Shown in pieces: positions 8,626 to 16,516 of a stretch of 16,516 nt of DNA. The position numbers and the translations under genes are program-made. This DNA is from Fragilaria radians. Taxonomy: Eukaryota > Bacillariophyta > Fragilariophyceae > Fragilariales > Fragilariaceae. The DNA is taken from the NCBI GenBank assembly GCA_900642245.1, contig CAAAJI010000003.1, positions 500,545 through 517,060 of the forward strand. The letters are read 5' to 3'. Every line of letters begins with the position of its first letter. Positions within the stretch are counted from its first letter, which is position 1. The notes below the pieces were generated by a model that worked only from the letters and a program-made list of their open reading frames with translations, was not told the DNA's origin and made no database searches.

Positions 8626-9152
8626 TCATTTAAGACCTTCTCGAAAGTCTTCTAAAGACCAATACCTTTTCTCTCCCATCATCTTCATTGCTTCTTCCTC
8701 CGTTATTGAGTCACCCATTTCCCTTGCGAGCATTACCAAATCAGATGGAGACATTAACTTTTTGCCATTGCAAATCAAGTGAAATAAATTTGACAGCTCA
8801 GACTCATGGCTTCTAGAAAACTGACAGTTACAAAGAGGTGAAATACAATACAATAAAAAAGCACAAAATTCCATCGGAAACAACAATTCCGTCGCGATTA
8901 ATGAGAATCAATACTCACACAAGAAAATATTCGAAGAACATCATCCAGGTCAACAGCATCGTGACGGAATTGTGGTACATATGCCGCTAGATCTACCTTG
9001 GAAACGAAAGGATGATTCGTAGAATATCCAAGGCCCAAAAATAGAACATACATCCGATCAATATCGATCTTTCCAATCTTTTCATCATCAATAGCATCAA
9101 AAGAACGTTCAATATCGTGTCGGTCTTCGGGTGATAGCAACTGTGAGGTCAT
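8626..9152 (-). CDS. Small EF-hand-like (calmodulin/centrin superfamily) protein, two exons
   Basis: Exon 1 is 9152-8919 and exon 2 is 8820-8626, with a 98-nt phase-0 intron (GTGAGT...GTCAG). Total length is 142 residues, close to calmodulin. The start is the first ATG. Residues 8-42 (SPEDRHDIERSFDAID then GKIDIDRMYVLFLGLG) look like an EF-hand helix-loop-helix. The loop aligns as D22 to R33 with G27 and I29 in place, but the position-12 glutamate is Arg, so calcium binding is doubtful. The second half (ELSNLFHLICNGKKL, then LVMLAREMGDSITEEEAMKMM and SLEDFREGL) matches the C-lobe helices of calmodulin or centrin, again with a loop lacking acidic ligands. It probably works as a calcium-independent light-chain-like adaptor, but the partner is unknown. 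The gene converges on the aureochrome with 239 bp between stops. Confidence 0.85.
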
Positions 9153-10136
9153 TGTTCTTGTGGTTGAAATGATGTCCTATCTGCATGGAAATCCTTTTGA
9201 TGCTCTATTTCGTCTAATTTCGGATTCTAGACCTAAACATTTACCCTGAACCCTTTGTAACAAGAATTGACTATTTGCAATTAAAACGATATTTCTGCTT
9301 TTTAGTCAATCGCACAAAATAGTCGTTCGAAATTCAGTTGACCCAAACAAATTGAGTAATTCTAACACCTTTATGATATATGTTTTGCCTTCATATCAAT
9401 CCAACAACCCCTCCATTGTCTATCCGCAATTCTTCAACATCCATCCCACAAATTAATGGCCAAATATCATCCAACCTATTAAAGATATTGGCAAACATTG
9501 TCAAATCTACAAAGCAAAGCAAGAGATCTTTCATCAGTCAATCCTTCAATTTCATAACAAAAAGTTAACCATTATCATCAAAGCATTAAAACATGCAATC
9601 ATGCATATTTCTACCATCCAACATCCTGAATCTACATTTAGTTAGCAAAATATCAAAAGAGTATCATGCACCTAACACAAATGAACCCGCTCCATCACCT
9701 TCCTTCGTGCAACCTACTGTATAGAATGAACTTCATTTCCTTGATAGGACTCATCAAAACATGATAAGCTCATTCAGAAAAGTGAAATCATGAACTTCTA
9801 CTGAAAATATATCGATAACGATTTTCTGAGCCTCAAGTTCTCCCTCATACTTTTGCAGTCCCATATGTGTAATTATATAATGCGTTGCCAATAATTCTTC
9901 TAACTCTAAGTGTATTCATAAATATCTATTTATGTTGCAAGCAAGCGACAACTGCTGGTCACTAAGGAAAAATATCATGTTGGAAATTTGATAACTTTTG
10001 ATGGCTATAGCTTTTCATTTAAGGTTTCACTTAATAGTAACCTCGTAATAATCACTTACTGCCTTTTTTCAGTGTAGAATCGTATTTCGTCTCTCGACTG
10101 AAATCATTTTCACAACAACCCATTCCACGGTTCAAT
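9153..10136. other. Divergent intergenic region with a G-poor stretch
   Basis: It separates the divergent starts of the EF-hand and DUF1279 genes and must hold both promoters. From about 9385 to 9790 the + strand is rich in C, A and T but poor in G (CATCC/CAACA words), a strand skew without coding sense. CCTTTTTTCAG at about 10062-10072 looks like a 3' splice site and could end a 5'-UTR intron of the DUF1279 gene. Confidence 0.4.
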
Positions 10137-10724
10137 ATGCTTGTTGCGAGGGCAATTTTCAGGAAAGGTCTATCCGCCAATTCAAAGGTATGGAAGGATT
10201 CATTCAGGACCTTAAATCAAGGGTTGGGCGTTAGCATTTGTCGTTACTATTCCCCAATGACTGAGGAGGAGAAAAAGGCAGAAACAAAACGCGTGAAAAG
10301 TTTGACAGCAGACCAGAAGGATTACGAGCTTAGAGATCTTGACCGACAGCTTTCATTGTTACATATGAAACGCGATATCAATACTGGAGATATACTTACA
10401 TACCGAGGTAGATTCAAGGCTCTGATGAGAGAATATGGTTTTTACATGGCAGCATGGTATGGGACAGTATGGTTTACAATGAATGTAATGATTTACACCG
10501 CGATTGAAGTTGGGGGCGTGGATGTTATAGCACTGGCTGCTCAGTTCGACAGCTTTTCTGGATCGAATCTTGAAAACCACTTGAATCCATCTGTAGGAGC
10601 CTTTGGTCTTACCCTGGTGGTTAACGAATTTTTGGAATTAGTAAGAACTCCATTTGTGGTCATGACGACAAAGCCTATGGTGGACAAGTTTTTCCCCCAG
10701 CGTTATAAAATGGATTACAAGTAG
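10137..10724 (+). CDS. FAM210/DUF1279-like mitochondrial membrane protein
   Basis: 195 residues in one exon. Residues 1-38 are basic, hydroxylated and without acids until the Asp at 21, as in a matrix-targeting presequence. They end in CRYY-SP, which fits the R-x-Y/S cleavage pattern after Tyr38. Residues 41-90 are charged and helical (EEEKKAETKRVKSL, LRDLDRQLSLLHMKRD). The DUF1279 core is about 92-185: MREYGFYMAAWYGTVWF as a first membrane segment, then the family hallmark GGVDVIAL (126-133). A second hydrophobic segment, VGAFGLTLVVNEFLELVRTPFVVMTTKP, follows about 153-180, in which the V-R-T-P-F-V pattern matches the family's VRxPITLxxTP. FAM210 proteins act in mitochondria, but the precise role here is not known. 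The gene faces the coiled-coil gene with 83 bp between stops. Confidence 0.85.
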   Translation: MLVARAIFRKGLSANSKVWKDSFRTLNQGLGVSICRYYSPMTEEEKKAETKRVKSLTADQKDYELRDLDRQLSLLHMKRDINTGDILTYRGRFKALMREYGFYMAAWYGTVWFTMNVMIYTAIEVGGVDVIALAAQFDSFSGSNLENHLNPSVGAFGLTLVVNEFLELVRTPFVVMTTKPMVDKFFPQRYKMDYK

Positions 10725-10807
10725 TAAGAAGACAGAACTTGACACATAAAAATTAGATACTTGAAACAATTTTATGTGGTAGATTTTATAGCTTGCATTG
10801 CTATATG

Positions 10808-12472
10808 CTACGGTGATGTCATGGAGCATAAGATTAGTTTTTCTAAATGAGAGGAAGACGATGAATCATCTCGTGGTCGCTTGGCTATACATGTCGAATG
10901 AGCGCGCCTGTCACAACTACCTTTTCCGCATTTACAAGTCTTCATCATCCCGGACGCTACCTTCAAGCAAATGCAACAAAAACAAGACTTAGACGCTGAG
11001 GAAGGTATATCGTTTGGAGGAGATGCGAGAGATGGTACGCTGAACACATATTTTTTGACAGATCCAAAATCTGTAGGTAGATTCCCGGATGAGGTATTCT
11101 GAGCACTCGGTGAAGAAAACATCTCAGTTGTATCTTTTAACCTTTGCTCCAGATTGGTTATGCGACCTTTAAGCTGATTATTTGCTTTCTCACAGCCTGC
11201 TTTTTCTGAAAGAACACGATTCATTTGCTCACTGTGTGAAGCAGCATCAATCCGAAGTGCCTGTGTGGTCTTTTCAGCTTTTACGAGAGCGTCTTGCAAA
11301 CGCTCAAAATGACTGCGAAAAGTCTCTTGGATTTCTTCAATCTTCTGATGAAGTTCTTTGTTTTCCTTAAGGACTCGTCCAATTGTTTCATTTAGCGCAG
11401 AAGTGGTGGTTTCTGTTTCAACTGCAGTTGATGATGCAACAACTAGTAGAGATCTTACATCACTTAATTCTCTCTCTAGCATTTCTGAACGACATTTACG
11501 TGATCTCTCCATTGCACCATGTTGTCCTATCTCCCTATTCAATGTATTTACTTGTTCGGTCAAACGTTGGCACTCTAATACGTGTTTCCTCTTGTCTTCT
11601 GACAACTTACTTATTGATTCTTTGAGCTTCTCATGCTCCTCCAAGATGACTTTTCTATCTCTTTGCAGATGGAATAGTTCAGTTTCTCTTTTTAGTAAGT
11701 TTGATTCAACAAAACGAGTCGCTGCCGCTACTGCCTCATGTTCTTCTTTTATGACTTTTGCTGCTCTAGTCGTTTCTTGCACCGCATTTCGTAGAGATTC
11801 AAGTTGAGATGCTAATGAAGAAGCAAAGGATTCGGCGGCATCGGCATCGGCGCGCGCATTCGCAGCATTAATTCCGGCTACTTTAAGGGCCTCTAATGTT
11901 CTTTCCAATCGCTCATTGGACGCAGCCGATGATTCTCGTAAAGCTATATTTGCAGCTGTAAGTGCAGCATGTTGACCATCAGCTTCCTTTAGCTTCTTTA
12001 TTCACAACATAACAAAAATGTGAGGTTTTAAATGTGGCTTTCTTTGATCGATGTGCATTTCAGGTGTACATACCCTCTCAAGGAGCAAACATTCTGCAGC
12101 GCTTTCGTTTGCTAATTTTACAGCATTGTCATAGATATGCGACGACATTGGGGCTAAGGAATTGTTGAAATCTGGGTGGTTTTCCATCTTTACAGTATCA
12201 ATCCTGAGTCGCCGCGCTAATATATGATCGCATAGAATTTGTGACAGAATTTTGAGCCTGTATCCTGACTGGAGAAAGTCCTCCCATTCTTGATGTACGC
12301 GAGATGCAGATGGCTCTTCAACCGATAAAGTTGCATCGATAATACGGGGACGCTTGCGGTCATTTACCTCATTGTCGTCATCCGAAGAATCCGAAGGATT
12401 CGGTACATGCAAGTGCTCGTTGGTAGTAGGAAAGGTCGGAACCGTCAAAAGACTTTCACATGGATTACTCAT
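10808..12472 (-). CDS. Coiled-coil protein with C-terminal Cys/His cluster, probably nuclear
   Basis: Exon 1 is 12472-12074 and exon 2 is 11995-10808, with a 78-nt phase-0 intron (GTATGT...TAAAG), giving 528 residues. Not a family I recognise. The N-terminus is acidic and Ser-rich (PSDSSDDDNEVND) followed by RKRPR (39-43, likely NLS). Residues 55-133 may be helical (HQEWEDFLQSGYRLKILSQ). From about 134 to 425 it is a long coiled coil rich in Ala, Glu, Lys and Leu. After a Ser/Pro linker comes a cluster C474-x2-C476+1 type: cysteines 471, 473, 474, 476, 487, 489, 494, H499 and C502. It ends in C-x4-H-x2-C like the second half of PHD or RING-type zinc folds, followed by KRPR (505-508). The last ligand pair of a PHD is missing. 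ATG 12472 is preceded directly by GGTGCAG, so an upstream UTR intron is possible. Confidence 0.8.
11988..11997 (-). promoter_or_regulatory. AAGAAG tandem acceptor in the coiled-coil gene
   Basis: Read on the minus strand, the intron ends TAAAGAAGCTAAAG. AGs ending at 11996, 11993 and 11987 are all in frame, so products could differ by K or KLK. The most upstream AG was used for the model. Confidence 0.45.
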
Positions 12473-13439
12473 CTGCACCAGAATGCTTAGCAAAGTAAAG
12501 AAATAGCTTTATCTTTTAACAAGGATCCCGCTGTTATCAGACGATAACAAAGAAATTTTGTGACTTCTCACAATTGATGTGGAAATCACAGGTGTTACAA
12601 TCCCTTACCCCTAACCACTTAGAAAGGGACGGAATGGTACGAATTTCATAATCATTAGAGGGAAAATATTGCTTTTCTTTACATGGTTTCATTTTCCCTC
12701 TTCCTCCTGCAACATCCACCACCTTAGGCACGTGATACTATTGGTGAGAATAATCAAATATGAATCCCTTGTGCAGCACTACACCTTATCCCAGAGGGAT
12801 ATGTCAATACTTCGTGATTGCTATCAAAATCAAAAATGTGGCACTGCGTTCCGTTCTGCAGATATTCTTTTCGTTACTATGCACAATTGAGAATCAATAG
12901 AATCCAATTAAATGCTTTAGATCGTATACCATTATACCATAAAAATCGAAGGAGACTCCTTCAGCCATCATGCTATTTTCCTCCTCCATAGAAACGTGTT
13001 AAATGCCAACATTATTATATACATGAAAATAGAGAGGCTAGGAATGCCTTCTTGTCACAATTCATTTACCCGTGTAACCCATAATCCGTAATTCCCAAGC
13101 TCTACCCTGTTACTGGCAAATATTATTGATTGAATAAAATTAGCAGTATCAATAATTGGTTAAATAAATTTATTGGATAAATTTAGCAAAGCTTTTCTCA
13201 AGGATTGGCCCAAAGTAATTTTCTGACCAAGTTTTTGTTTTATTTTTGAGGATGTGCAATGAGAGTATTGCTGTCTTTCCTTCAAGGTTTCTGTGAAAGA
13301 ACATTATTGGAACGGAAATGAGGAAAAGTGAGATTCTACCCAAAGAGTAAAACAGAGAAAAGGCAAAGGGTAGTCTAATGTCTGTTTCCCCGTTCCATCC
13401 TCTCACAAATACTGAAGGAAATCATGAAGGAGAAGAGTA
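12473..13439. other. Intergenic region upstream of the coiled-coil gene
   Basis: Short open frames on both strands (12537-12731 and 12669-12890) lack codon bias or recognised motifs. GAAGGAG-A-CTCCTTC at 12948-12962 is a perfect 7-bp palindrome with a 1-nt centre. No gene identified. Confidence 0.35.
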
Positions 13440-14420
13440 ATCAAGTTTTCACATTTCCAGCAAAAATGAAGATCATATACTTCTGGATAGAGCTGATGGT
13501 CATGAAGAATCTCCCATTGACTGATTCATTGAAATAATTCATGGAGCTATGGAGTTTGGAATTATATTTGAGAATGGAGCAAAGGGAATTACCACTATAT
13601 AGCTTTATTTGTATATTGCGATGAAAAGGGCAAAGAAGTCTTCCCTTTGCTTGTATTTCAGTCAATACCTGACTACCTCGCTTCAAATGAAACAGATTTC
13701 TAAGTTACAGCTCCTGCACACACAAAATTCATTATTTCTGCATTAGAATCCTATCCTAGAATTCTAGAAGCGTTCACACTTCTTGCCGGGAAAAATTGCA
13801 GAGCAAATTAGGCTTTGGCTACCCAGTATGGATTTCCTTTTATTTGTTGCGGAAACGACCCATTGAATCCCTGCTAGAACCTAATGAGCCTACCCTCAAG
13901 AAGATAAAGGAGTTGATGACTAAGCTATCAATCATCAACCAAAGTTCCAAACTACATCATTCCCTCAATAGTCAGCCAGTTAAACAAAACTTCACTAGTT
14001 GGTCCTCTACCTAGACTATGATGAAACGACTCTTTGAAATGAAAGAACATCTGGATAGGCGAGATTCTGAATTGACTGTATTTATCCCAACTAGAAGAGA
14101 CAACCAAGAAAAAATCGCAATATCGTATTGGATTTCAAAGTTTTTAAATCTGAGATAGAACAAGAGGACATTGATTTGCTGGTTCAACGAAAATTATTTA
14201 ATACATTAACTCCAAAAAAAAACTATGACGTTTCTTGGGCCAGCATCTCGTATTGTTCATCTTCCCATGTTTGAATCTGGGATTTTTAAGAATATGAAAA
14301 ACAAAGTACTAAATGTAGATGAGGAAGAAGCTATACTGCAGTTCTAGACCCAGATTATAATGGATGACCAAGACGGAGATTCGTTAGCAAAACTAGGTTT
14401 TATAGAAAAAAACTTTTTTA
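13440..14420 (+). pseudogene. Possible decayed coding region of unknown origin
   Basis: Several + strand blocks look protein-like but sit in different frames and are broken by stops: IDSFIEIIHGAMEFGII around 13520, NEPTLKKIKELMTKLSIINQ around 13884, LFEMKEHLDRRDSELTVF around 14030 and EQEDIDLLVQRKLFNTLTP around 14160. Their composition (charged, helical) suggests an eroded gene or mobile-element ORF. I recognise no domain, and chance ORFs remain possible. Confidence 0.25.
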
Positions 14421-14942
14421 GAGTCAGAAAGGTTGATGACTGATTAAGGAATACTCTCTGGAAAAACTGGGAAATGAGTATGTTCTTGAAATGAGCTGGC
14501 AACAGGTATAAACGGGGAATGTCAAAAGTCGTGCGCTGACTCCGGCTAGCAGCAAACAGTGCATTTTTTCACGTCCGTTCCTTTCCGCTCTGAAGTAACA
14601 TTGTAGAAACAGTAGTTGATTCATATAAAAAATCTTTCCAGACATGATTCTTACTTTTACAAAAGAATAGTTGAAGCGTGTTTTTTTCATTTAGACAACA
14701 TTGTGTCCATTTATGAGTTGGGGGGGGGGGGGGGGGGCATAATTGATGAAGGGTCAAATGGAGAATCACAAAACAAATACTCTTGATCCATAACATGCAT
14801 GTTGAAGTTTTGATAAACATCACAGTTTGAAGGTGTCCAGTTGTCATTAGAAGTCCTAGGTCAGCCCATTTCTATCATTAGCAACCTTTTAATCCAATCG
14901 CAAACAAGGAGACCATCAAAAGCCTTTCTGGCTTTTCTCGTA
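14421..14942. other. Intergenic region with homopolymer G tract
   Basis: No gene seen. Its one striking feature is an uninterrupted run of 18 G at 14720-14737. Confidence 0.45.
14720..14737 (+). repeat. Poly-G tract (18 G)
   Basis: Eighteen consecutive G in otherwise AT-rich DNA, the longest homopolymer noticed in the window. The exact length is likely uncertain because such runs are error-prone in sequencing. Confidence 0.9.
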
Positions 14943-15289
14943 ACGTAGGCTTGCTCTAAGTTGAATACGCACATTGTGAACTAATATCTAGTTTACTTGT
15001 AAAGAATTGGTGTGTTTCATCTTGCTGAAATTTAAGTCTAATCATAATTGACAAAATTTTACAACTCTAAGACTACGATTCCTTGAAATACCTTCCCATC
15101 ATACTCTTTTCTCTTAAATTTTCTCCTCTCCCAAACTAATCTTTTTCTCACACAATATTAATATTCAATCACATGGATATACCTTAACTACTTGATTTTC
15201 TTAATGTTTCTCCTCCAATCGAATCATCACGTCACATGTACGCTTCCTAAATGCTAAAGTACACAATACATGATGTGTATCTTATAACA
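14943..15289 (-). mobile_element. Probable 3' LTR of the copia remnant (right limit clear, left limit guessed)
   Basis: On the minus strand the sequence just after the polypurine tract begins TGTTATAAGATACAC at 15289, the expected TG start of an LTR. The far end is uncertain. I tentatively place it at CTACGTTAC near 14943, giving about 345 bp, but no clean CA end, terminal inverted repeat partner or second LTR is visible. It contains the 14-mer ATCACGTCACATGT (15226-15239), which also occurs in the aureochrome promoter. Confidence 0.4.
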
Positions 15290-15311
15290 CCCTTCCTTTT
15301 TGTTTTTTTTT
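15290..15311 (-). mobile_element. Polypurine tract of the copia remnant
   Basis: On the minus strand an unbroken A/G stretch with a single C (AAAACAAAAAGGAAGGG) lies directly before the LTR-like TGTTATAAG and after the end of pol. This is the place where plus-strand priming occurs in LTR retrotransposons. Confidence 0.6.
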
Positions 15312-16165
15312 CATCCACAAACTCATTTGGATGATGATGATAATAAAAGATCTCACCAATGAAGTTTTGTAAGCATGTCTCTTCAAGGTTTTCCTCTGAC
15401 TTCACAAATTGGATCTCCATCGAACCCAATTCAATCTGTTCCCCGATATAATGGTACTTTATATCGGTTTGTTTGGTTCTCTCACTCGAATTTCTATTTC
15501 AAGATGAAAAAAATGCACCAAATTGTCGACATGACAAAAATTGGTTCCTTGAACTCAATTCCAAGCAACTGTAAGACCGGAGAGATGAACTTTACCTCTC
15601 TAACTGTCTCGCACAGTGCCACATATTCCAATTCAGAACTAAAAAAAGTGACAGTTGGCCCTTTGATTTCCAAGAGATAGGAATTCCTGAAACCAAAATT
15701 ACCATTGCTGTGACGCTTCCCCTCCGTCCCTTGTCCCCAGCATAACTGCTATCGCTAATTCTTCGATTTCCCAGAGTTTTCATCCGAAAACTTTCTCTGA
15801 AGCTTTTTTCCTTTGTGTTTTTTACAAGTTGACCTGTGTCTGCATCATCCAAAACCTTGGATAATTCACAGACTGAATTAGGCAAATCAGACCTGGATAA
15901 CTTCACCAGATAAAGAAGATAACCAATGTTGGATAACCATTTCTGGGTCACAATATCCACTTTCCTGCTTTTGATAGCCTCACCACACAAAAATAGGTGC
16001 TGAAGGGGTTTTATATTCATTTTCCTTCTCTGTAGCATTTGAATTCAACAATTTGTTCAGAACGCTCCTCTGAGTTAGGAACATTTCACCAATTACTTCA
16101 TGAATGTTGCATCCCAGCCTTTTGACTATGTCTTCCATCATCCCTTCCTCGCCTGCAGTGATTGC

Positions 16166-16215
16166 TGACATGCCTTGAGTTAAGTTCATCAAGATAATAC
16201 CTAACACTATAGGTT
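16166..16215 (-). repeat. Right copy of the 50-bp inverted repeat
   Basis: It pairs with 28-77 in opposite orientation (47/50 identical by hand). It lies within an open frame that continues into the copia RT remnant. Its reading LYCLQPIVLGIILMNLTQGMS is the frame in which all three differences are silent. Confidence 0.7.
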
Positions 16216-16321
16216 GTAAGCAATACAGTCTAATAGCACTATAATAAATAACTAAGGCTAAGAGATGTGTGCGTGTACCCATACTGGAAACGTCCAAAGT
16301 TATCGTTAGCACTTGGTACAT

Positions 16322-16516
16322 AATACTAGAATCAATATTCTTCTATCTTCTATTGACTCATCTAAAACCAGAATTGGTCACATATATAGCCATTCTTTCT
16401 ATACCTTCCACACATTCAATTAAGACATAGTCTTATATGAATTTAGTGATGCTTAATATTGCTTATAAATGAAGATGATCGTTTAATATCTTTTTAGGAC
16501 CGTCATATCAATACGG
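16322..16516. other. Window end, upstream of the pol remnant
   Basis: 195 bp of AT-rich DNA. More of the copia element would be expected here if it were intact, but I recognise no RT or integrase motif. Confidence 0.3.

Larger units (their letters stand above)
15247..16321 (-). pseudogene. Broken Ty1/copia pol: RT end and RNase H
   Basis: Minus-strand blocks appear in the correct copia order but in at least three frames. First is GEMFLTQRSVLNKLL...YKTPSAP (16321-15980 frame), the end of reverse transcriptase. Then come IGYLLYLVKLSRSDLPNSV, CELSKVLDDA, DSSYAGDKGRRGSVT and ILVSGIPISWKSKGQ (16038-15641 frame), the RT/RNase H junction with the first RNase H aspartate. Next is SSELEYVALCETVRE (from about 15640, shifted at a 7-T run at 15641-15647), holding the RNase H glutamate. 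Last is GSMEIQFVKSEEN (15429-15247 frame), the 3' end of RNase H. There is at least one frameshift near 16000, one at the T7 run, and stops near 15500. No integrase or gag is present within the window, though the element may extend past 16516. Not functional. Confidence 0.88.

Noticed and set aside
11182..11807. Plus-strand ORFs of up to 149 residues across the coiled-coil gene
   Set aside because: Antisense shadows of the minus-strand coding exon, Ser/Leu-rich as expected from the reverse of Glu/Lys codons.
12580..12610. Possible solo LTR edge (minus-strand GGGGTAAGGGATTGTAACACC)
   Set aside because: There is a purine-rich stretch and a TG, but no partner end, no adjacent pol and no length match to the other LTR.
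12537..12890. Two small ORFs (64 and 73 residues) upstream of the coiled-coil gene
   Set aside because: They overlap each other on opposite strands, at least one starts near unremarkable context, and neither has recognisable motifs.
12948..12962. Palindrome GAAGGAG-A-CTCCTTC as a terminator or operator
   Set aside because: Eukaryotic context, a single 7-bp hairpin, no adjacent gene end. Short palindromes of this size occur by chance.

Overview
The window is nuclear DNA of a photosynthetic stramenopile (ochrophyte), most likely a diatom. The key evidence is an aureochrome, a bZIP-LOV protein known only from this lineage. Supporting signs are short spliceosomal introns (58 to 98 nt), AT-rich intergenic DNA, a kinase with a DLSPDN catalytic loop of a type I associate with diatoms, and decayed Ty1/copia elements. 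I cannot name the species.

Six protein-coding genes are supported, arranged as three convergent pairs. Pair 1 is COX19 (905-1365, +) facing a divergent protein kinase (1424-2725, -), with 58 bp between the stops. Pair 2 is an aureochrome (6922-8386, +) facing a small degenerate EF-hand protein (8626-9152, -). Pair 3 is a FAM210/DUF1279-like mitochondrial membrane protein (10137-10724, +) facing a nuclear-looking coiled-coil protein with a C-terminal Cys/His cluster (10808-12472, -), with 83 bp between them. Four genes carry one short phase-defined intron each. Three of the four introns end in tandem in-frame acceptor AGs. In COX19 the twin CX9C motif shows which acceptor is the functional one.

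The rest is mostly transposon debris and repeats. A decayed copia gag lies at about 2950-3430 (+), directly beside a 0.9 kb degenerate satellite built on GACTTG (3525-4430). A short copia 3'-pol-like scrap lies at 5681-5725 (+). A longer copia RT/RNase H remnant in several frames lies at 15247-16321 (-), followed by a polypurine tract and a probable LTR. A 50-bp segment occurs inverted at both ends of the window (28-77 and 16166-16215).

There is no operon logic here. COX19 and the DUF1279 protein are both nuclear-encoded mitochondrial proteins. The aureochrome is a predicted transcription factor whose LOV domain keeps the photoactive cysteine but has isoleucine at the signalling/flavin-contact glutamine, as in an AUREO2-like non-canonical sensor. 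A TGACGT-type bZIP site lies about 85 bp upstream of its start, and the same 14-mer occurs in the putative LTR. I found no convincing functional tRNA, rRNA, CRISPR or prokaryotic feature.
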